64,000 bases of DNA from Lentzea flava (GTDB lineage Bacteria; Actinomycetota; Actinomycetes; Mycobacteriales; Pseudonocardiaceae): NCBI RefSeq assembly GCF_014648475.1, contig NZ_BMRE01000001.1, forward strand, positions 186,001-250,000. Reading direction: 5' to 3'. The first letter of the stretch is position 1, and each line of letters begins with the position of its first letter. A program made the position numbers and the translations under genes. Positions 33,025 through 42,166 of this stretch are shown piece by piece. The notes under the pieces are model-generated. The model did no database searches and had not been told where the DNA came from. It was given only the letters and a program-made list of their open reading frames with translations.

Positions 33025-33429
33025 ATGGACTGGACCCTGGAAGTCGTCGTGGTGCCGGTATCGGACCTGGACCGCGCGAAGCACTTCTACGCAGAGCAGC
33101 TCGGCTTCACCGTCGACCACGACACGACGTTCGACGAGAACACCCGCATCATGCAGCTCACGCCGCCCGGCTCCGCCTGCTCGATCGTGATCGGCAAGGG
33201 CATCGTCAAGGGCGAACCGGGTTCGCTGAAGGGCGTGCAACTCGTCGTTTCCGACCTGGAGAAGGCCCGCGCGCAGCTGGTCGAGCGCGGCGTCGAGGTG
33301 GGCGAGATCGTGCGCATGAACGAAAAGGACGGTGGGTCGTTCATCTTCTTCGACGACCCGGACGGCAACAGCTGGGCCGTGCAGGAGATCAAGGCCCGCG
33401 CGACCGGTGGGGAGTGGAAGCAGTCATGA
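33025..33429 (+). CDS. VOC/glyoxalase-fold protein
   Basis: 134 residues. Two beta-alpha-beta-beta-beta modules: VVVPVSDLDRAKHFYAEQLGF and VQLVVSDLEKARAQLVERGVEVGEI, ending FFDDPDGNSWAVQEI. AGAGGA lies 9 bases before the ATG. It overlaps the DGPF gene by ATGA. VOC and DGPF genes commonly pair, often beside ECF sigma genes, but none is adjacent here. Confidence 0.9.
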   Translation: MDWTLEVVVVPVSDLDRAKHFYAEQLGFTVDHDTTFDENTRIMQLTPPGSACSIVIGKGIVKGEPGSLKGVQLVVSDLEKARAQLVERGVEVGEIVRMNEKDGGSFIFFDDPDGNSWAVQEIKARATGGEWKQS

Positions 33430-33848
33430 AGTACATGCTGGTCACCTTCGGTGGCAACCAGGAGGACTGGGAAGGCGTCGCCGCCTGGTCGGACGAGGAC
33501 ATGCACCGCATGGTCGACTACATGCGCGCGCTGAACGACGAGCTGCAGGCCACCGGCGAGCTGTTGCAGTCGGAGGGACTGAGCGGGCCTGCGCGGGCGT
33601 TCGTGGTGCGCGGCGGCGACGACGGCAAGCCGATCGTGGTCGACGGGCCGTTCGCGGAGTCCAAGGAGGTCATCGCCGGGTACTGGGTGGTGGACGTGGA
33701 CAGCCGCGAACGGGTCGTGGAGATCGCACGGCGGGCCTCGGCGTGTCCCGGTCCCGGCGGGAAGATCCTCAACGCGCCGATCGAGGTGCACCCGATCATG
33801 GGACCACCGACCGAGGACCCGGAGACGTTCGCGCCCTACAAGAAGTAG
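33426..33848 (+). CDS. DGPF (YCII-related) protein
   Basis: 140 residues. VDGPFAESKEVIAGYWVVDVDS is the family hallmark, with GGKILNAPIEVHPI at the end. It is coupled to the VOC gene by an ATGA overlap. A bidirectional terminator hairpin lies 3 bases after the stop, so the transcript ends here. Confidence 0.9.
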   Translation: MKYMLVTFGGNQEDWEGVAAWSDEDMHRMVDYMRALNDELQATGELLQSEGLSGPARAFVVRGGDDGKPIVVDGPFAESKEVIAGYWVVDVDSRERVVEIARRASACPGPGGKILNAPIEVHPIMGPPTEDPETFAPYKK

Positions 33849-33850
33849 CG

Positions 33851-33880
33851 GTGAGGGGCCGGGCGGACCCGGCCCCTCAC
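33851..33880. terminator. bidirectional terminator hairpin
   Basis: A 13-bp perfect stem (GTGAGGGGCCGGG at 33851-33863, CCCGGCCCCTCAC at 33868-33880) with loop CGGA, between the convergent DGPF and subtilase genes. It has no T tail, as is usual in actinomycetes. Confidence 0.75.
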
Positions 33881-33884
33881 GCCG

Positions 33885-36800
33885 TCACTTCAGGTCGTAC
33901 GCGCGGATGATGGTCTGCTGAACCTCACCACCCGCGTCCGCCGCCCGAGCCTTGAACGACACGTTCTTCGCCCCGTGCGGATGGATCAACGTGACCTGCC
34001 ACCCCTCGCGCGTCTTGCGCAGCGGCACCGGCTTCCACGTCTTGCCCTCGTCGTAGGACACCTGCACCGCCGGGTCCTTGATGTCGGTGACGGTGCCGGT
34101 CCCGTTGCGCTCCACCGTGATCGGCACGGTGACGACCTTGCCCGCGCGGTTGAACTCGTCCAGGCGCGGCGCGAACCGGACCGCGAGCAGCCCGATCGGC
34201 TGGTACTCCTCGCCGGGCACGTGCTCGGACGTGAACGACCAGTCGGCGGTGACCTGCGACGACTGCGTGTCGCGGGTCGCCTCGACGTGGGCCTGGTAGC
34301 GCTTCTTCTCCGCCGGCGCGTTCTCGACGTAGCCCGAGCCCGCGTAGGTGCCCTCGTACAGCACCTTGCCGTCGAGGCTGATGGTCGTGCGGCCGGTGTG
34401 CTGGCTGCCGCCCGCCATGCCCTGGGCGCCGAAGATCGGGACGTCCAGGCGCAGCTGGTCGCCCAGGCGGCCGGCGAACCGGACGTAGCGCGAGTCGTTC
34501 GGCACGCCGGGGCCGTACACGGCGCTGTTCCAGTGCTCCGTGACGGGCCGGCCGAGCTTGAACACGCGGGGCAGGGCCGAGTACTGGTAGCCGTGGCCGG
34601 GGTACTCGCCGAGCTTCGCGAACTCCGTCAGCGAGCCGGGCCAGTCGACGCCGGGCGTGTAGAACTCCTTGAGCCGCAACGGGAGCGGGCCCGAGGCGCC
34701 GTTGTCGCGCTCGCCGATCGAGCCCGGTACGCGGGCGTGCGTCACGGAGTTGACCTGGGCCAGCTCGCGGTCGGGGACGGTGCGCTGGAGGTCGGCTGGC
34801 ACGCGGGTCTTCTCGGTGATCCGCACGTGGTACTGGTACGGGCTGCCCGCGAAGGTGCCGTTGCCGTCCGGGCGGGCCAGGACGCTCTGCGCGTGGAAGG
34901 TGAACTTCGGCCAGGCGGTCTTGGACGGGCGGACCGCCAGGTTCTCGAAGTCGCGCAGGATCCAGGTGGTGCCGGTGAGGCCCCAGTTGGTCTCCATGTC
35001 GAAGCCCAGCTCGGACGCGGCGGGCGCGGCTTCCTTCTGGTCGACCGTGATGGCGGGCTTCTTGCCGTCACGGGCGTCGATCACGAGTTCCGTGTCACCG
35101 GTGACGGTGAACGCCGGCTCGATCGCCGCGGTGGTGTGGCCGCGCTTCGTCGGGTCGGCGTTGCGCGTGTAGACCGACGAGTCGAAGAAGTACGCGCCCT
35201 TGGGCAGACGCTGGACGAACGTGCCGGACGTGACGGAACGGCGGTACGCCTGCTGCCGGTCGATGCTCACGAACCGGTAGGTGTAGCTCTCCGGCGCGTT
35301 GCCGTTCAGGTCGAGGAACTTGACCTTCACGTCGTAGCTCTCGACCTCCTTCACGACGCCGATCGGCACGCGGGCACCGTCGGACGACAGGAGCACGGCT
35401 CCGTAGATGGCATCCGGCACGGAAGCGCGCGTGTCGGCGGTGACCACGGCGTCCGCCGAGCCGCCGGCGGGGATCGTCAGCTTCGCCGGCGACACGCTGA
35501 ACAGGCCGGACGCCGCGGGCTTGACCTCGGCGACGGTCAGGTCGACGGTCACGTCGGCAGTGCCGTTGTTGCGGTAGGTCACCTTCTGCGTGATGGGCTT
35601 GTCGTCGTCGTGCGGCCACTGAGCGGTGCCCAGCGAAAGGCTGCCGACGGACGTGGAGACCCTGGCGGACACAGCGCGGCCCACGTCGAGACGTCCGGCG
35701 CCCTGGTCGTAGATGGTCAACGACGGGTTGGGCTTGGCGGTGTTCATCAGCGCCGCCTTGATGTCCTCCGCCTTCCACGCCGGGTGCTGCGAGGCGAGGA
35801 TCGCCGCCGCGCCCGCCACGTGCGGAGTGGCCATCGAGGTGCCGGACAGCGCGACGTGCGCGTCGCCGACGGGCGTGCCGATCCGGCCGTTGCGCGCCTT
35901 CGCCGCCACGATGTCCACGCCTGGCGCGGTGATGTCGGGCTTGACCGCGTTGTTCTCCCAGCGCGGGCCGCGTGAGGAGAACTCGGCGAGCTTGTCGTCC
36001 CGATCCACGGCGCCGACGGTGAGGGCCGCGTCGGCGGACGCGGGAGAGCCGACCGCGCCACCGGAGTTGCCGGCGGCGACCACGAACAGGGCGCCGGTCT
36101 GCGCGGTGATCCGGTTGAGCGCGAGCGACATCGGGTCGAAGCCCTCGTCCGGCCACGGGCTGCCCAGGCTCATGTTGATGACCTTGGCCTTGGTGGCGGC
36201 CCACTCCATGCCGGCGATGATGTCGCTCTCGCGGCCGCCGCCACCGTCGCCGAGCACCTTGCCGTTGACGATCTTCGAGTCGGGTGCGATGCCCTTGTAC
36301 TTGCCCTCACCCGTGATCGTGGACGCGACGTGCGTGCCGTGGCCGACGAGGTCGTCGGTGGTGGCGCTGTCGCTGAAGTTCTTCGACTCGACGACGGCGC
36401 CCGCGAGGTCGGGGTGCGTCTCGTCGATGCCGGTGTCGAGCACGGCCACGGTCACGCCGGCGCCGGTGAAGCCCTTCTCCCACGCCTGCGGCGCCCCGAC
36501 CTGCGCGGCGCTGCGGTCCAGCGACGCGGTGACCTTGCCGTCGAGCCAGATCCGTCCGGTGCCCGCCGCCCGGACACCGGTCCAGAAACCGCCGTTCTTG
36601 TCGACCTTCACGGCGTGAGCGCCGATGCTCGGCAACGATTCGCCGCCCGCCGCGCTGATCCCCTGCCCCTGCACGATCAGCGGAACGGTCTTGCTGGACG
36701 CGTCGTCGTAGCCGGACCTGGCGAGCAGCGAGACGTCGAACAGCCGCTCGTCCAGCTCGCCGGAGTCCACTGCGGCCTGGGCGTCGGACGGGACGACGTG

Positions 36801-37037
36801 GAGGTCGCCCCGCGGATCGGTGAAGGTGCGGAACGCGACGTTCTCCCTGCCCTTGGCCGCGCGCGCCCGGACCTTGCCGTCGGTGACGACGATCTCGTCA
36901 CCGGTGAGGAGCGTGACCTTGGTGGTCAGCCCACCGGCACGCACCTCTTGTCTTTCCGGTGCCGCTGAAACAGGAACGGCTGCCGTGGCGGCAACCACGA
37001 CAGCCGTCAGCCCTGCGGCGAGATGTGATCGTTTCAA
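33885..37037 (-). CDS. secreted S8 subtilisin-like serine protease
   Basis: 1050 residues from a TTG start (GGGGAG ribosome site). Signal peptide MKRSHLAAGLTAVVVAATAA with cleavage near VSAA. A prodomain of about 165 residues precedes the S8 domain, which has Asp201 (VLDTGID), His233 (GHGTHVAS), oxyanion Asn324 (AAGNSGG) and Ser401 (SGTSMATPHV). About 580 residues of beta-rich C-terminal domains follow, common in large actinobacterial subtilases (Fn3/Ig-like: TYRNNGTADVTVDLTV). It should digest proteins outside the cell. No dedicated inhibitor gene is nearby. Confidence 0.95.
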   Translation of the reverse strand: MKRSHLAAGLTAVVVAATAAVPVSAAPERQEVRAGGLTTKVTLLTGDEIVVTDGKVRARAAKGRENVAFRTFTDPRGDLHVVPSDAQAAVDSGELDERLFDVSLLARSGYDDASSKTVPLIVQGQGISAAGGESLPSIGAHAVKVDKNGGFWTGVRAAGTGRIWLDGKVTASLDRSAAQVGAPQAWEKGFTGAGVTVAVLDTGIDETHPDLAGAVVESKNFSDSATTDDLVGHGTHVASTITGEGKYKGIAPDSKIVNGKVLGDGGGGRESDIIAGMEWAATKAKVINMSLGSPWPDEGFDPMSLALNRITAQTGALFVVAAGNSGGAVGSPASADAALTVGAVDRDDKLAEFSSRGPRWENNAVKPDITAPGVDIVAAKARNGRIGTPVGDAHVALSGTSMATPHVAGAAAILASQHPAWKAEDIKAALMNTAKPNPSLTIYDQGAGRLDVGRAVSARVSTSVGSLSLGTAQWPHDDDKPITQKVTYRNNGTADVTVDLTVAEVKPAASGLFSVSPAKLTIPAGGSADAVVTADTRASVPDAIYGAVLLSSDGARVPIGVVKEVESYDVKVKFLDLNGNAPESYTYRFVSIDRQQAYRRSVTSGTFVQRLPKGAYFFDSSVYTRNADPTKRGHTTAAIEPAFTVTGDTELVIDARDGKKPAITVDQKEAAPAASELGFDMETNWGLTGTTWILRDFENLAVRPSKTAWPKFTFHAQSVLARPDGNGTFAGSPYQYHVRITEKTRVPADLQRTVPDRELAQVNSVTHARVPGSIGERDNGASGPLPLRLKEFYTPGVDWPGSLTEFAKLGEYPGHGYQYSALPRVFKLGRPVTEHWNSAVYGPGVPNDSRYVRFAGRLGDQLRLDVPIFGAQGMAGGSQHTGRTTISLDGKVLYEGTYAGSGYVENAPAEKKRYQAHVEATRDTQSSQVTADWSFTSEHVPGEEYQPIGLLAVRFAPRLDEFNRAGKVVTVPITVERNGTGTVTDIKDPAVQVSYDEGKTWKPVPLRKTREGWQVTLIHPHGAKNVSFKARAADAGGEVQQTIIRAYDLK

Positions 37038-37147
37038 CGCGAACTCCCCTGGTTCACTGTGGAGGTCAATCAGCCCTCAGTGACTGAGACACTTCACAGG
37101 GTCATCGCGTTGTACGCCAGGTCACATCAACGGTTCACAGAATGGCG

Positions 37148-37672
37148 CTAGGTGATCGGGGTGTTCGCCAGTGCCACGAGGGTTCCCACCACCAAGGCCG
37201 TCGCCACGGCCGGCATGAACCAGCCCGGACGCACCCGAGCACGCCACAGCGTCCAGACGGCGACGAGCGCGAGCAGGATTCCGAACACGATGCTGCCGAC
37301 GTGGCCGATGTCGGTCAGCGGCCGTGCCTCTTCGCACACGGGCGGGCAGTAGACGATCGGGAAGCCGTTGGTCAGCGCCGCCCAGCCGGCGCCGAGGATC
37401 CCGGCGCTGGCGACGCCGCTGCCGTTGCCCTGAGCGCCCGCCGTGAAGGAAATCGCCCACCAGAGCTGGATGAGCGCGACGCCGACCAGGGTTGCCGCTT
37501 CGGTCAGGCTCAGCGTGCCGTGCAGGTCGAACAGGCCGACGCCGAAGTCGATGACGATGTGCAGCACGCTGACGAACATCGTCACCAGGCCGAGCCAGAG
37601 CCAGACCGGCATCCGCCAGTCCCGGCCGGACCACGCGAACTGCTTGCCTCGCATCCGTCCACTATCAGCCAT
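37148..37672 (-). CDS. four-helix membrane protein
   Basis: 174 residues; an ATG six codons later is equally possible. Hydrophobic helices lie at about 22-44, 57-78, 118-140 and 150-170. A loop with NGFPIVYCPPVCEE carries two cysteines outside the membrane. Family unknown. It lies 24 bases upstream of the racemase stop on the same strand but is not obviously coupled to it. Confidence 0.7.
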   Translation of the reverse strand: MADSGRMRGKQFAWSGRDWRMPVWLWLGLVTMFVSVLHIVIDFGVGLFDLHGTLSLTEAATLVGVALIQLWWAISFTAGAQGNGSGVASAGILGAGWAALTNGFPIVYCPPVCEEARPLTDIGHVGSIVFGILLALVAVWTLWRARVRPGWFMPAVATALVVGTLVALANTPIT

Positions 37673-37695
37673 GCGAAGGCGATTTGCTCCGCAGG

Positions 37696-38379
37696 TCACC
37701 CGACCGCTCGGTCGACGGCCGCCTCGACGTGCAGGCGCGTCGTCGGGAACACCGGGAGCGGCACGTCGGTCTGGGTGATCAGGAGCTCGATCTCGGTGCA
37801 GCCGAGGATGATCCCCTCTGCCCCCTCGAACCGTGCGATCACGTCCTGGTAGGCGCGGCGGGACTCGTCGCGGACGATGCCGAGGCACAGTTCGTCGTAG
37901 ATGATCCGGTGCACGGTGGCCCGGTCCTGCATGGACGGCAGCAGCACGCGCAACCCGTGCGACTCCAGGCGTTCCCGGTAGAACGGCTGGTCCATCGTGA
38001 ACCCGGTGCCGAGCAGCCCGACCGTGGTCAGACCGGCTTGCTTGATGGCGGCCGCGGTCGTGTCGCCGAGGTGGATCATCGGGATGTCGACGGCCGCCTG
38101 CACCTGGTCGAACACCTTGTGCATGGTGTTGGTGCACAGCAACAGGAAATCGGCACCGCCCGCCTGCACGCGTGCGGCGGCCTCGGCGAGCGCCTTGCCC
38201 GCGTCGTCCCACCTGTCTTCGACCTGCATGCGTTCGATCTCGGCGAAGTCCACGGAGTGCAGCACGATCTTCGCGGAGTGCAGGCCGCCGAGGCGTTCCC
38301 GCACCACGGTGTTCGCGAGCCGGTAGTACTCCGCGCTGCTCTCCCAGCTCATCCCGCCGAGCATCCCGATGGTCAGCAT
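37696..38379 (-). CDS. aspartate/glutamate racemase family protein
   Basis: 227 residues. MLTIGMLGGMSWESSAEYYR is the amino-acid racemase N-terminus, LLLCTNTMHK carries the first catalytic cysteine and ILGCTEIELL the second. The cofactor-independent enzyme would interconvert L- and D-aspartate or a related acid, for peptidoglycan or D-amino-acid metabolism. The substrate is not determined by these motifs. The next gene upstream is 8 bases away. Confidence 0.9.
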   Translation of the reverse strand: MLTIGMLGGMSWESSAEYYRLANTVVRERLGGLHSAKIVLHSVDFAEIERMQVEDRWDDAGKALAEAAARVQAGGADFLLLCTNTMHKVFDQVQAAVDIPMIHLGDTTAAAIKQAGLTTVGLLGTGFTMDQPFYRERLESHGLRVLLPSMQDRATVHRIIYDELCLGIVRDESRRAYQDVIARFEGAEGIILGCTEIELLITQTDVPLPVFPTTRLHVEAAVDRAVG

Positions 38380-38387
38380 GCCGCCAG

Positions 38388-38942
38388 TCAAGCACTCCAG
38401 CGCGGGTCGCGGCCGGTGTTCGCCAGGACCTGCTCGAACTCCGACGCGTCCGCGGGCGCCTCGACGGGTGCCTTGAACACGTTCCACTCCTGAGCCATCG
38501 GGCCCATCTGCGCGACGAGGGCCGCCACCTCGGTCAGCACCTCGGGGTCGGGCTCGAAGCGCCGGCCGGTCGCCTGCGCGAGGTCGGAGGCGTGGATCGT
38601 GAGGTCGAGCAACGCCATCCCGCCCACGGTCTGCGCTGGCAGGTTCATGCTCCCGGCGATGCCCTCGTCGGCGCCCGGCTGGCCCCACGCCTCGACGAGC
38701 TTCGCCGTCTCCGCGGGGAACTGCGCGCGCCAGTCCGGGTAGGACGGTGTGTGGCTGAAGTCGGCGTCCTGCTTGGCGGCGAGCTTCTGGAACTCGACGA
38801 CCACGTGCAACAGGTGGTCGAGCAGGGCGCGGACGTCGTAGTCGGCGCACGGGGTGGGCTTGGTCAGGTCGTCGTCGCCGATGGCGGCGATGACGGGCAG
38901 CGCGTGGTCACGCGCCCGGTCGAGGAGAACGCTGAGCTTCAT
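38388..38942 (-). CDS. TIGR03086/DinB-type mycothiol-dependent family protein
   Basis: 184 residues. Begins LLDRARDHALPVIAAIGDDDLTKPTPCADYDVRALLDHLLHVV, the pattern of actinobacterial TIGR03086-type proteins in the DinB/MDMPI (maleylpyruvate isomerase) helical fold, with histidines for a metal site in HLLH and a later IHASDLA. The ATG is preceded by a TAGCGT box at leaderless spacing. Function unknown; some relatives are thiol-dependent enzymes. Confidence 0.8.
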   Translation of the reverse strand: MKLSVLLDRARDHALPVIAAIGDDDLTKPTPCADYDVRALLDHLLHVVVEFQKLAAKQDADFSHTPSYPDWRAQFPAETAKLVEAWGQPGADEGIAGSMNLPAQTVGGMALLDLTIHASDLAQATGRRFEPDPEVLTEVAALVAQMGPMAQEWNVFKAPVEAPADASEFEQVLANTGRDPRWSA

Positions 38943-38949
38943 GGGGCCG

Positions 38950-38955
38950 ACGCTA
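38950..38955 (-). promoter_or_regulatory. -10 box TAGCGT for the DinB-type gene
   Basis: On the minus strand, 7 bases before the ATG at 38942. Confidence 0.5.
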
Positions 38956-38996
38956 TTCGCGCGCGGGTTTCGCGTTCTTGAAAAAACGCGCCAACC

Positions 38997-39002
38997 TAGG
39001 AT
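38997..39002 (+). promoter_or_regulatory. -10 box TAGGAT for the AraC gene
   Basis: Ends 7 bases before the GTG at 39010 and supports that start over a GTG eleven codons later. Confidence 0.5.
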
Positions 39003-39009
39003 CTGCGCT

Positions 39010-39783
39010 GTGCAGGGGCCACGGCGTGACACTCGGGGGATCGTGGACGCGCGCGAGCTGTTCGCCCGCGTGCGGTTCCGGCGTCGACTGCCGTGCGCCG
39101 AGCTGCGGCCGTACCTGGAGCACTACTGGCTGATCGACGGCAACCTCGACGCGCCGTACACCTCACACGTCGTGCCGCACCCGTCGGTGAACATCGTCTT
39201 CGAACGCGGCCACGCGCATCCGGAGCTCGCCGGAGTGGGGCTCGGGTTGTTCAGCCGGGTGCTGGACGGGCGGATTCGCGTGGCGGGAGTGCAGTTCCGG
39301 CCCGGCGGGTTCCGGGTGTTCCGTCCAGAGCCGGTGTCCGAGTGGACCGGGCGGCACGTGCGGCTGACCGGCGTTCCCGCCGATTCCGTGCTGGACCTGG
39401 AGGACGAGGACGAGCGGGTCGCCGCGCTCGATGAGTTCCTGCTGAGCATGGGACCGACGCCTGATCCGCAGGCGACGCTCGCGATGGACCTCGTGCAGCG
39501 CATCCGGGAGAACCGGGAGATCCGCAAGGTCACCGGTTTCGCGCGGGCCGAGGGCGTGTCGGTGCGGACGATGCAACGGCTGTTCGCGGACTACGTCGGG
39601 GTGAGCCCGAAGTGGGTCATCCTGCGGTATCGCATCCACGAGGCGCTGGAACGCGCCGAGTCCGAGGTGGAGTGGGCGAGGCTGGCCGCCGATCTGGGGT
39701 ACAGCGACCAGGCCCACCTCGTGCGCGACTTCACCCAGACCGTCGGCGTCTCCCCCGCGGCGTACGCGCGGGCGCTCAGCTGA
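39010..39783 (+). CDS. AraC-family regulator
   Basis: 257 residues. An N-terminal cupin-like/DUF6597 domain (LRPYLEHYWLIDGNL, HVVPHPSVNIVFE, GVQFRPGGFRVF) precedes two helix-turn-helix motifs (VSVRTMQRLFADYVGVSPKW and WARLAADLGYSDQAHLVRDFTQTVGVSPAAY). The two genes on either side diverge from or converge with it, so no clear target is visible. The GTG was chosen from the TAGGAT box. Confidence 0.9.
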   Translation: MQGPRRDTRGIVDARELFARVRFRRRLPCAELRPYLEHYWLIDGNLDAPYTSHVVPHPSVNIVFERGHAHPELAGVGLGLFSRVLDGRIRVAGVQFRPGGFRVFRPEPVSEWTGRHVRLTGVPADSVLDLEDEDERVAALDEFLLSMGPTPDPQATLAMDLVQRIRENREIRKVTGFARAEGVSVRTMQRLFADYVGVSPKWVILRYRIHEALERAESEVEWARLAADLGYSDQAHLVRDFTQTVGVSPAAYARALS

Positions 39784-40213
39784 AGTACTCGCCCAGCTCG
39801 ACGAGGATGCCCTCGGGCCCGCGGACGTAGCAGGTCCTGAGCACGTCCTGGTAGGTCTCGACGTTCCGCACCACCTCGGCGCCGTGCGGCCGGAGCCGGG
39901 CGAGGGTGTCGTCGAGGTCGTCGACGACGAACGCGATGTGCCGCAGGCCGAGGGCGTGGATCGGAGCGTGCGAGCTGCCGTCGATGCTCCGCGGGGTCTC
40001 GAACTGGCTGAACTCGATCCGGTACCGGCCGTCCGGGGTCTGCAGCATCGCGATCTCGCTGCGCGAACCGTCGAGTCCGATGACTCCGTCGACGAACTCG
40101 CCCTCCATGTGCGCCTTGCCCTCCAGCTCCATGCCGAGCTCCTCGAAGAACGCGACGGCGGCGGCGAGGTCGGTGACGGTGATGCCGACGTGGTGCATGC
40201 TCTTGATGGTCAT
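39776..40213 (-). CDS. VOC/glyoxalase-fold protein
   Basis: 145 residues. MHHVGITVTDLAAAVAFFEELGMELEG and LRHIAFVVDDLDDTLARLRPHGAEVV are the two halves of the VOC fold, with a C-terminal GPEGILVELGEYF. His and Glu residues for metal are in place (MHHVGI, VELGEY). The gene overlaps the end of the AraC gene by 8 bases on the opposite strand. Substrate unknown. Confidence 0.88.
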   Translation of the reverse strand: MTIKSMHHVGITVTDLAAAVAFFEELGMELEGKAHMEGEFVDGVIGLDGSRSEIAMLQTPDGRYRIEFSQFETPRSIDGSSHAPIHALGLRHIAFVVDDLDDTLARLRPHGAEVVRNVETYQDVLRTCYVRGPEGILVELGEYFS

Positions 40214-40321
40214 GCCCCGGGGACGTCGCCGCTTCCCGGGTTTCGACGTCGGAAGTGGTCCAACTTCGCGACCGCGTTGTGGCTCTGCTTTCTGGACCGC
40301 TTGGGCGGCACAGTGATCGGC

Positions 40322-40912
40322 ATGAGCCTCGCCTTCCTGATCACCACGCTGATCGCGGTCGCCACACCCGGCACCGGTGTCCTGTACACGTTGTCGGCCG
40401 GGCTGGCGCACGGGCGCAGGGCGAGCGTGATCGCCGCGTTCGGCTGCACGCTCGGGATCGTGCCGCAGGTGGTCGCCACCGTCACCGGCCTGGCGGCCCT
40501 GCTGCACGCGAGCGCCCTGGCGTTCGAGATCGTGAAGTACCTCGGCGTCGCCTACCTGGTGTTCCTCGCGTGGAGCACCTTGCGGGACAAGAGCGAGCTC
40601 GTGGTCTCCACCGACGCGCCGAGAGCGTCGGCGTCGAAGATCATCGTCAACGCCGTGCTGCTGAACGTGCTGAACCCCAAGCTCACGATCTTCTTCGTGG
40701 CGTTCCTGCCGCAGTTCGCCACCACGCCGGCCGAGATGGTGCGGCTCAGCGCGGTGTTCATGGCGCTGACGTTCGCGGGCTTCGTGGTGTACGGGCTCTT
40801 CGCCGCCTCGATGCGCGACCAGGTGCTGTCCCGGCCGCGGGTGATGGTGTGGCTGCGGCGGTGCTTCGCCGCGTCGTTCGCCGCCCTCGGGGTGAAGCTC
40901 GCCCTCACCTAG
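40322..40912 (+). CDS. LysE-family amino-acid or homoserine-lactone exporter
   Basis: 196 residues and five to six hydrophobic helices. AVATPGTGVLYTLSAGLAHGRRASVIAAFGCTLGI and LNVLNPKLTIFFVAFLPQF are the RhtB/LysE hallmarks. Exports small amino-acid-like molecules. It converges on the second ECF42 gene with a 4-base overlap. Confidence 0.9.
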   Translation: MSLAFLITTLIAVATPGTGVLYTLSAGLAHGRRASVIAAFGCTLGIVPQVVATVTGLAALLHASALAFEIVKYLGVAYLVFLAWSTLRDKSELVVSTDAPRASASKIIVNAVLLNVLNPKLTIFFVAFLPQFATTPAEMVRLSAVFMALTFAGFVVYGLFAASMRDQVLSRPRVMVWLRRCFAASFAALGVKLALT

Positions 40913-42159
40913 TCGCAGGCGGCGGCACGCTGGAGCAGCAGGGTCTTCTCGCGTTCGTTGCGGGTCAGCGAGGCGGCCTTCTCGAACTCGGCCTTCGCCT
41001 CCTGCGTGCGGCCGAGCTTGACCAGGAAGTCGCCGCGGACGCTCGGCAGCAGGTGGTAGCCCTGCAACGCCTTCTCGCCGGCGATCTCGTCGACCAGCGC
41101 GAGCCCGGCGGCGGGCCCGTACGCCATCGACAACGCCACCGCGCGGTTGAGCTCGACGATCGGCGACGGCGAGATCTGCGCGAGCACCTGGTAGAGCGAG
41201 GCGATGCGCTGCCAGTCGGTGTCCTCGGCCTTGCGGGCGCGGGCGTGACACGCGGCGAGAGCGGCCTGCACGTAGTACGGACCGGGCGGCTGGTTGAGCG
41301 CCTCGGCGCGTTCGAGGGCCTTGAGGCCGCGGCCGATGAGCAGCCAGTCCCACTTGCCGCGGTCCTGGTCGAGCAGCAGCACCGGCTCACCGCCAGGACC
41401 GGTGCGGGCCTTGGAGCGCGACGCCTGGATCTCCATCAGCGCGACCAGGCTGTGGACCTCGGCCTCCTTCGGCGCCAGCTCCGCGAGCACACGCCCGAGC
41501 CGCAGCGCCTCCGCGCACAGCTCCGGGCGCATCCAGTCGTCGCCCTGGGTGGCGGAGTAGCCCTCGTTGAAGATCAGGTAGATCACCTCGAGGACGGACG
41601 CGAGCCGCGGCGCCAGCTCAGGCCCCTCCGGCACCTCGAACGGCACACCGGCGTCGGCCAGTGCCTTCTTGGCGCGCACGATCCGCTGGGCCACCGTCGA
41701 GTCGCTGACCAGGAACGCGCGGGCGATCTCCTCGGTCTTGAGGCCGCCCAGCATCTTCAGCGTCAGCGCGACCCGCGCCTCGGTGCCCAGCACCGGGTGG
41801 CAGGCGGTGAAGATGAGGCTCAGCAGGTCGTCGCCGATCTCGTCCTCGATGCCCTCGCTGGCGTCCGGCGTGGCCTCCTGGATCTCCCGCCCGATCTCCT
41901 CGACCTTGCGGTTGAAGTTCTCCCGCCGCCGGATCTGGTCGATCGCCCGGCGCTTGGCCGTCGTCATCAGCCAGGCGCCGGGGTTCTTCGGCACACCTTC
42001 GACCGGCCACTGCTCCAGCGCCGCCACGAGCGCGTCCTGGGCCATCTCCTCGGCCAGGCCCACGTCGCGCACGTACCGGGCGAGCGCGGCGATGACCTTC
42101 GCCGACTCCATCCGCCAGACGGCGTCGATGGTGCGGTGCACCGAGGTGGTAGCCCCCAT
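40909..42159 (-). CDS. second ECF42-type sigma factor
   Basis: 416 residues. Region 2 (VGLAEEMAQDALVAALEQWPVEGVPKNPGAWL), region 4 (LKTEEIARAFLVSDSTVAQRIVRAKKAL) and a TPR-like tail (VRGDFLVKLGRTQEAKAEFEKAASL) match the first ECF42 gene at 23596 but clearly from a different branch. It lies 7 bases downstream of a short YCII-type gene, the expected DGPF partner, which has lost its core. Confidence 0.92.
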   Translation of the reverse strand: MGATTSVHRTIDAVWRMESAKVIAALARYVRDVGLAEEMAQDALVAALEQWPVEGVPKNPGAWLMTTAKRRAIDQIRRRENFNRKVEEIGREIQEATPDASEGIEDEIGDDLLSLIFTACHPVLGTEARVALTLKMLGGLKTEEIARAFLVSDSTVAQRIVRAKKALADAGVPFEVPEGPELAPRLASVLEVIYLIFNEGYSATQGDDWMRPELCAEALRLGRVLAELAPKEAEVHSLVALMEIQASRSKARTGPGGEPVLLLDQDRGKWDWLLIGRGLKALERAEALNQPPGPYYVQAALAACHARARKAEDTDWQRIASLYQVLAQISPSPIVELNRAVALSMAYGPAAGLALVDEIAGEKALQGYHLLPSVRGDFLVKLGRTQEAKAEFEKAASLTRNEREKTLLLQRAAACD

Positions 42160-42166
42160 GGAGGCA

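Noticed and set aside
37148..38395. Single long minus-strand frame across the membrane protein and racemase genes
   Set aside because: It switches from antisense of the racemase to a real gene; only the last 175 codons have coding character, and the ATG at 37672 marks the gene.
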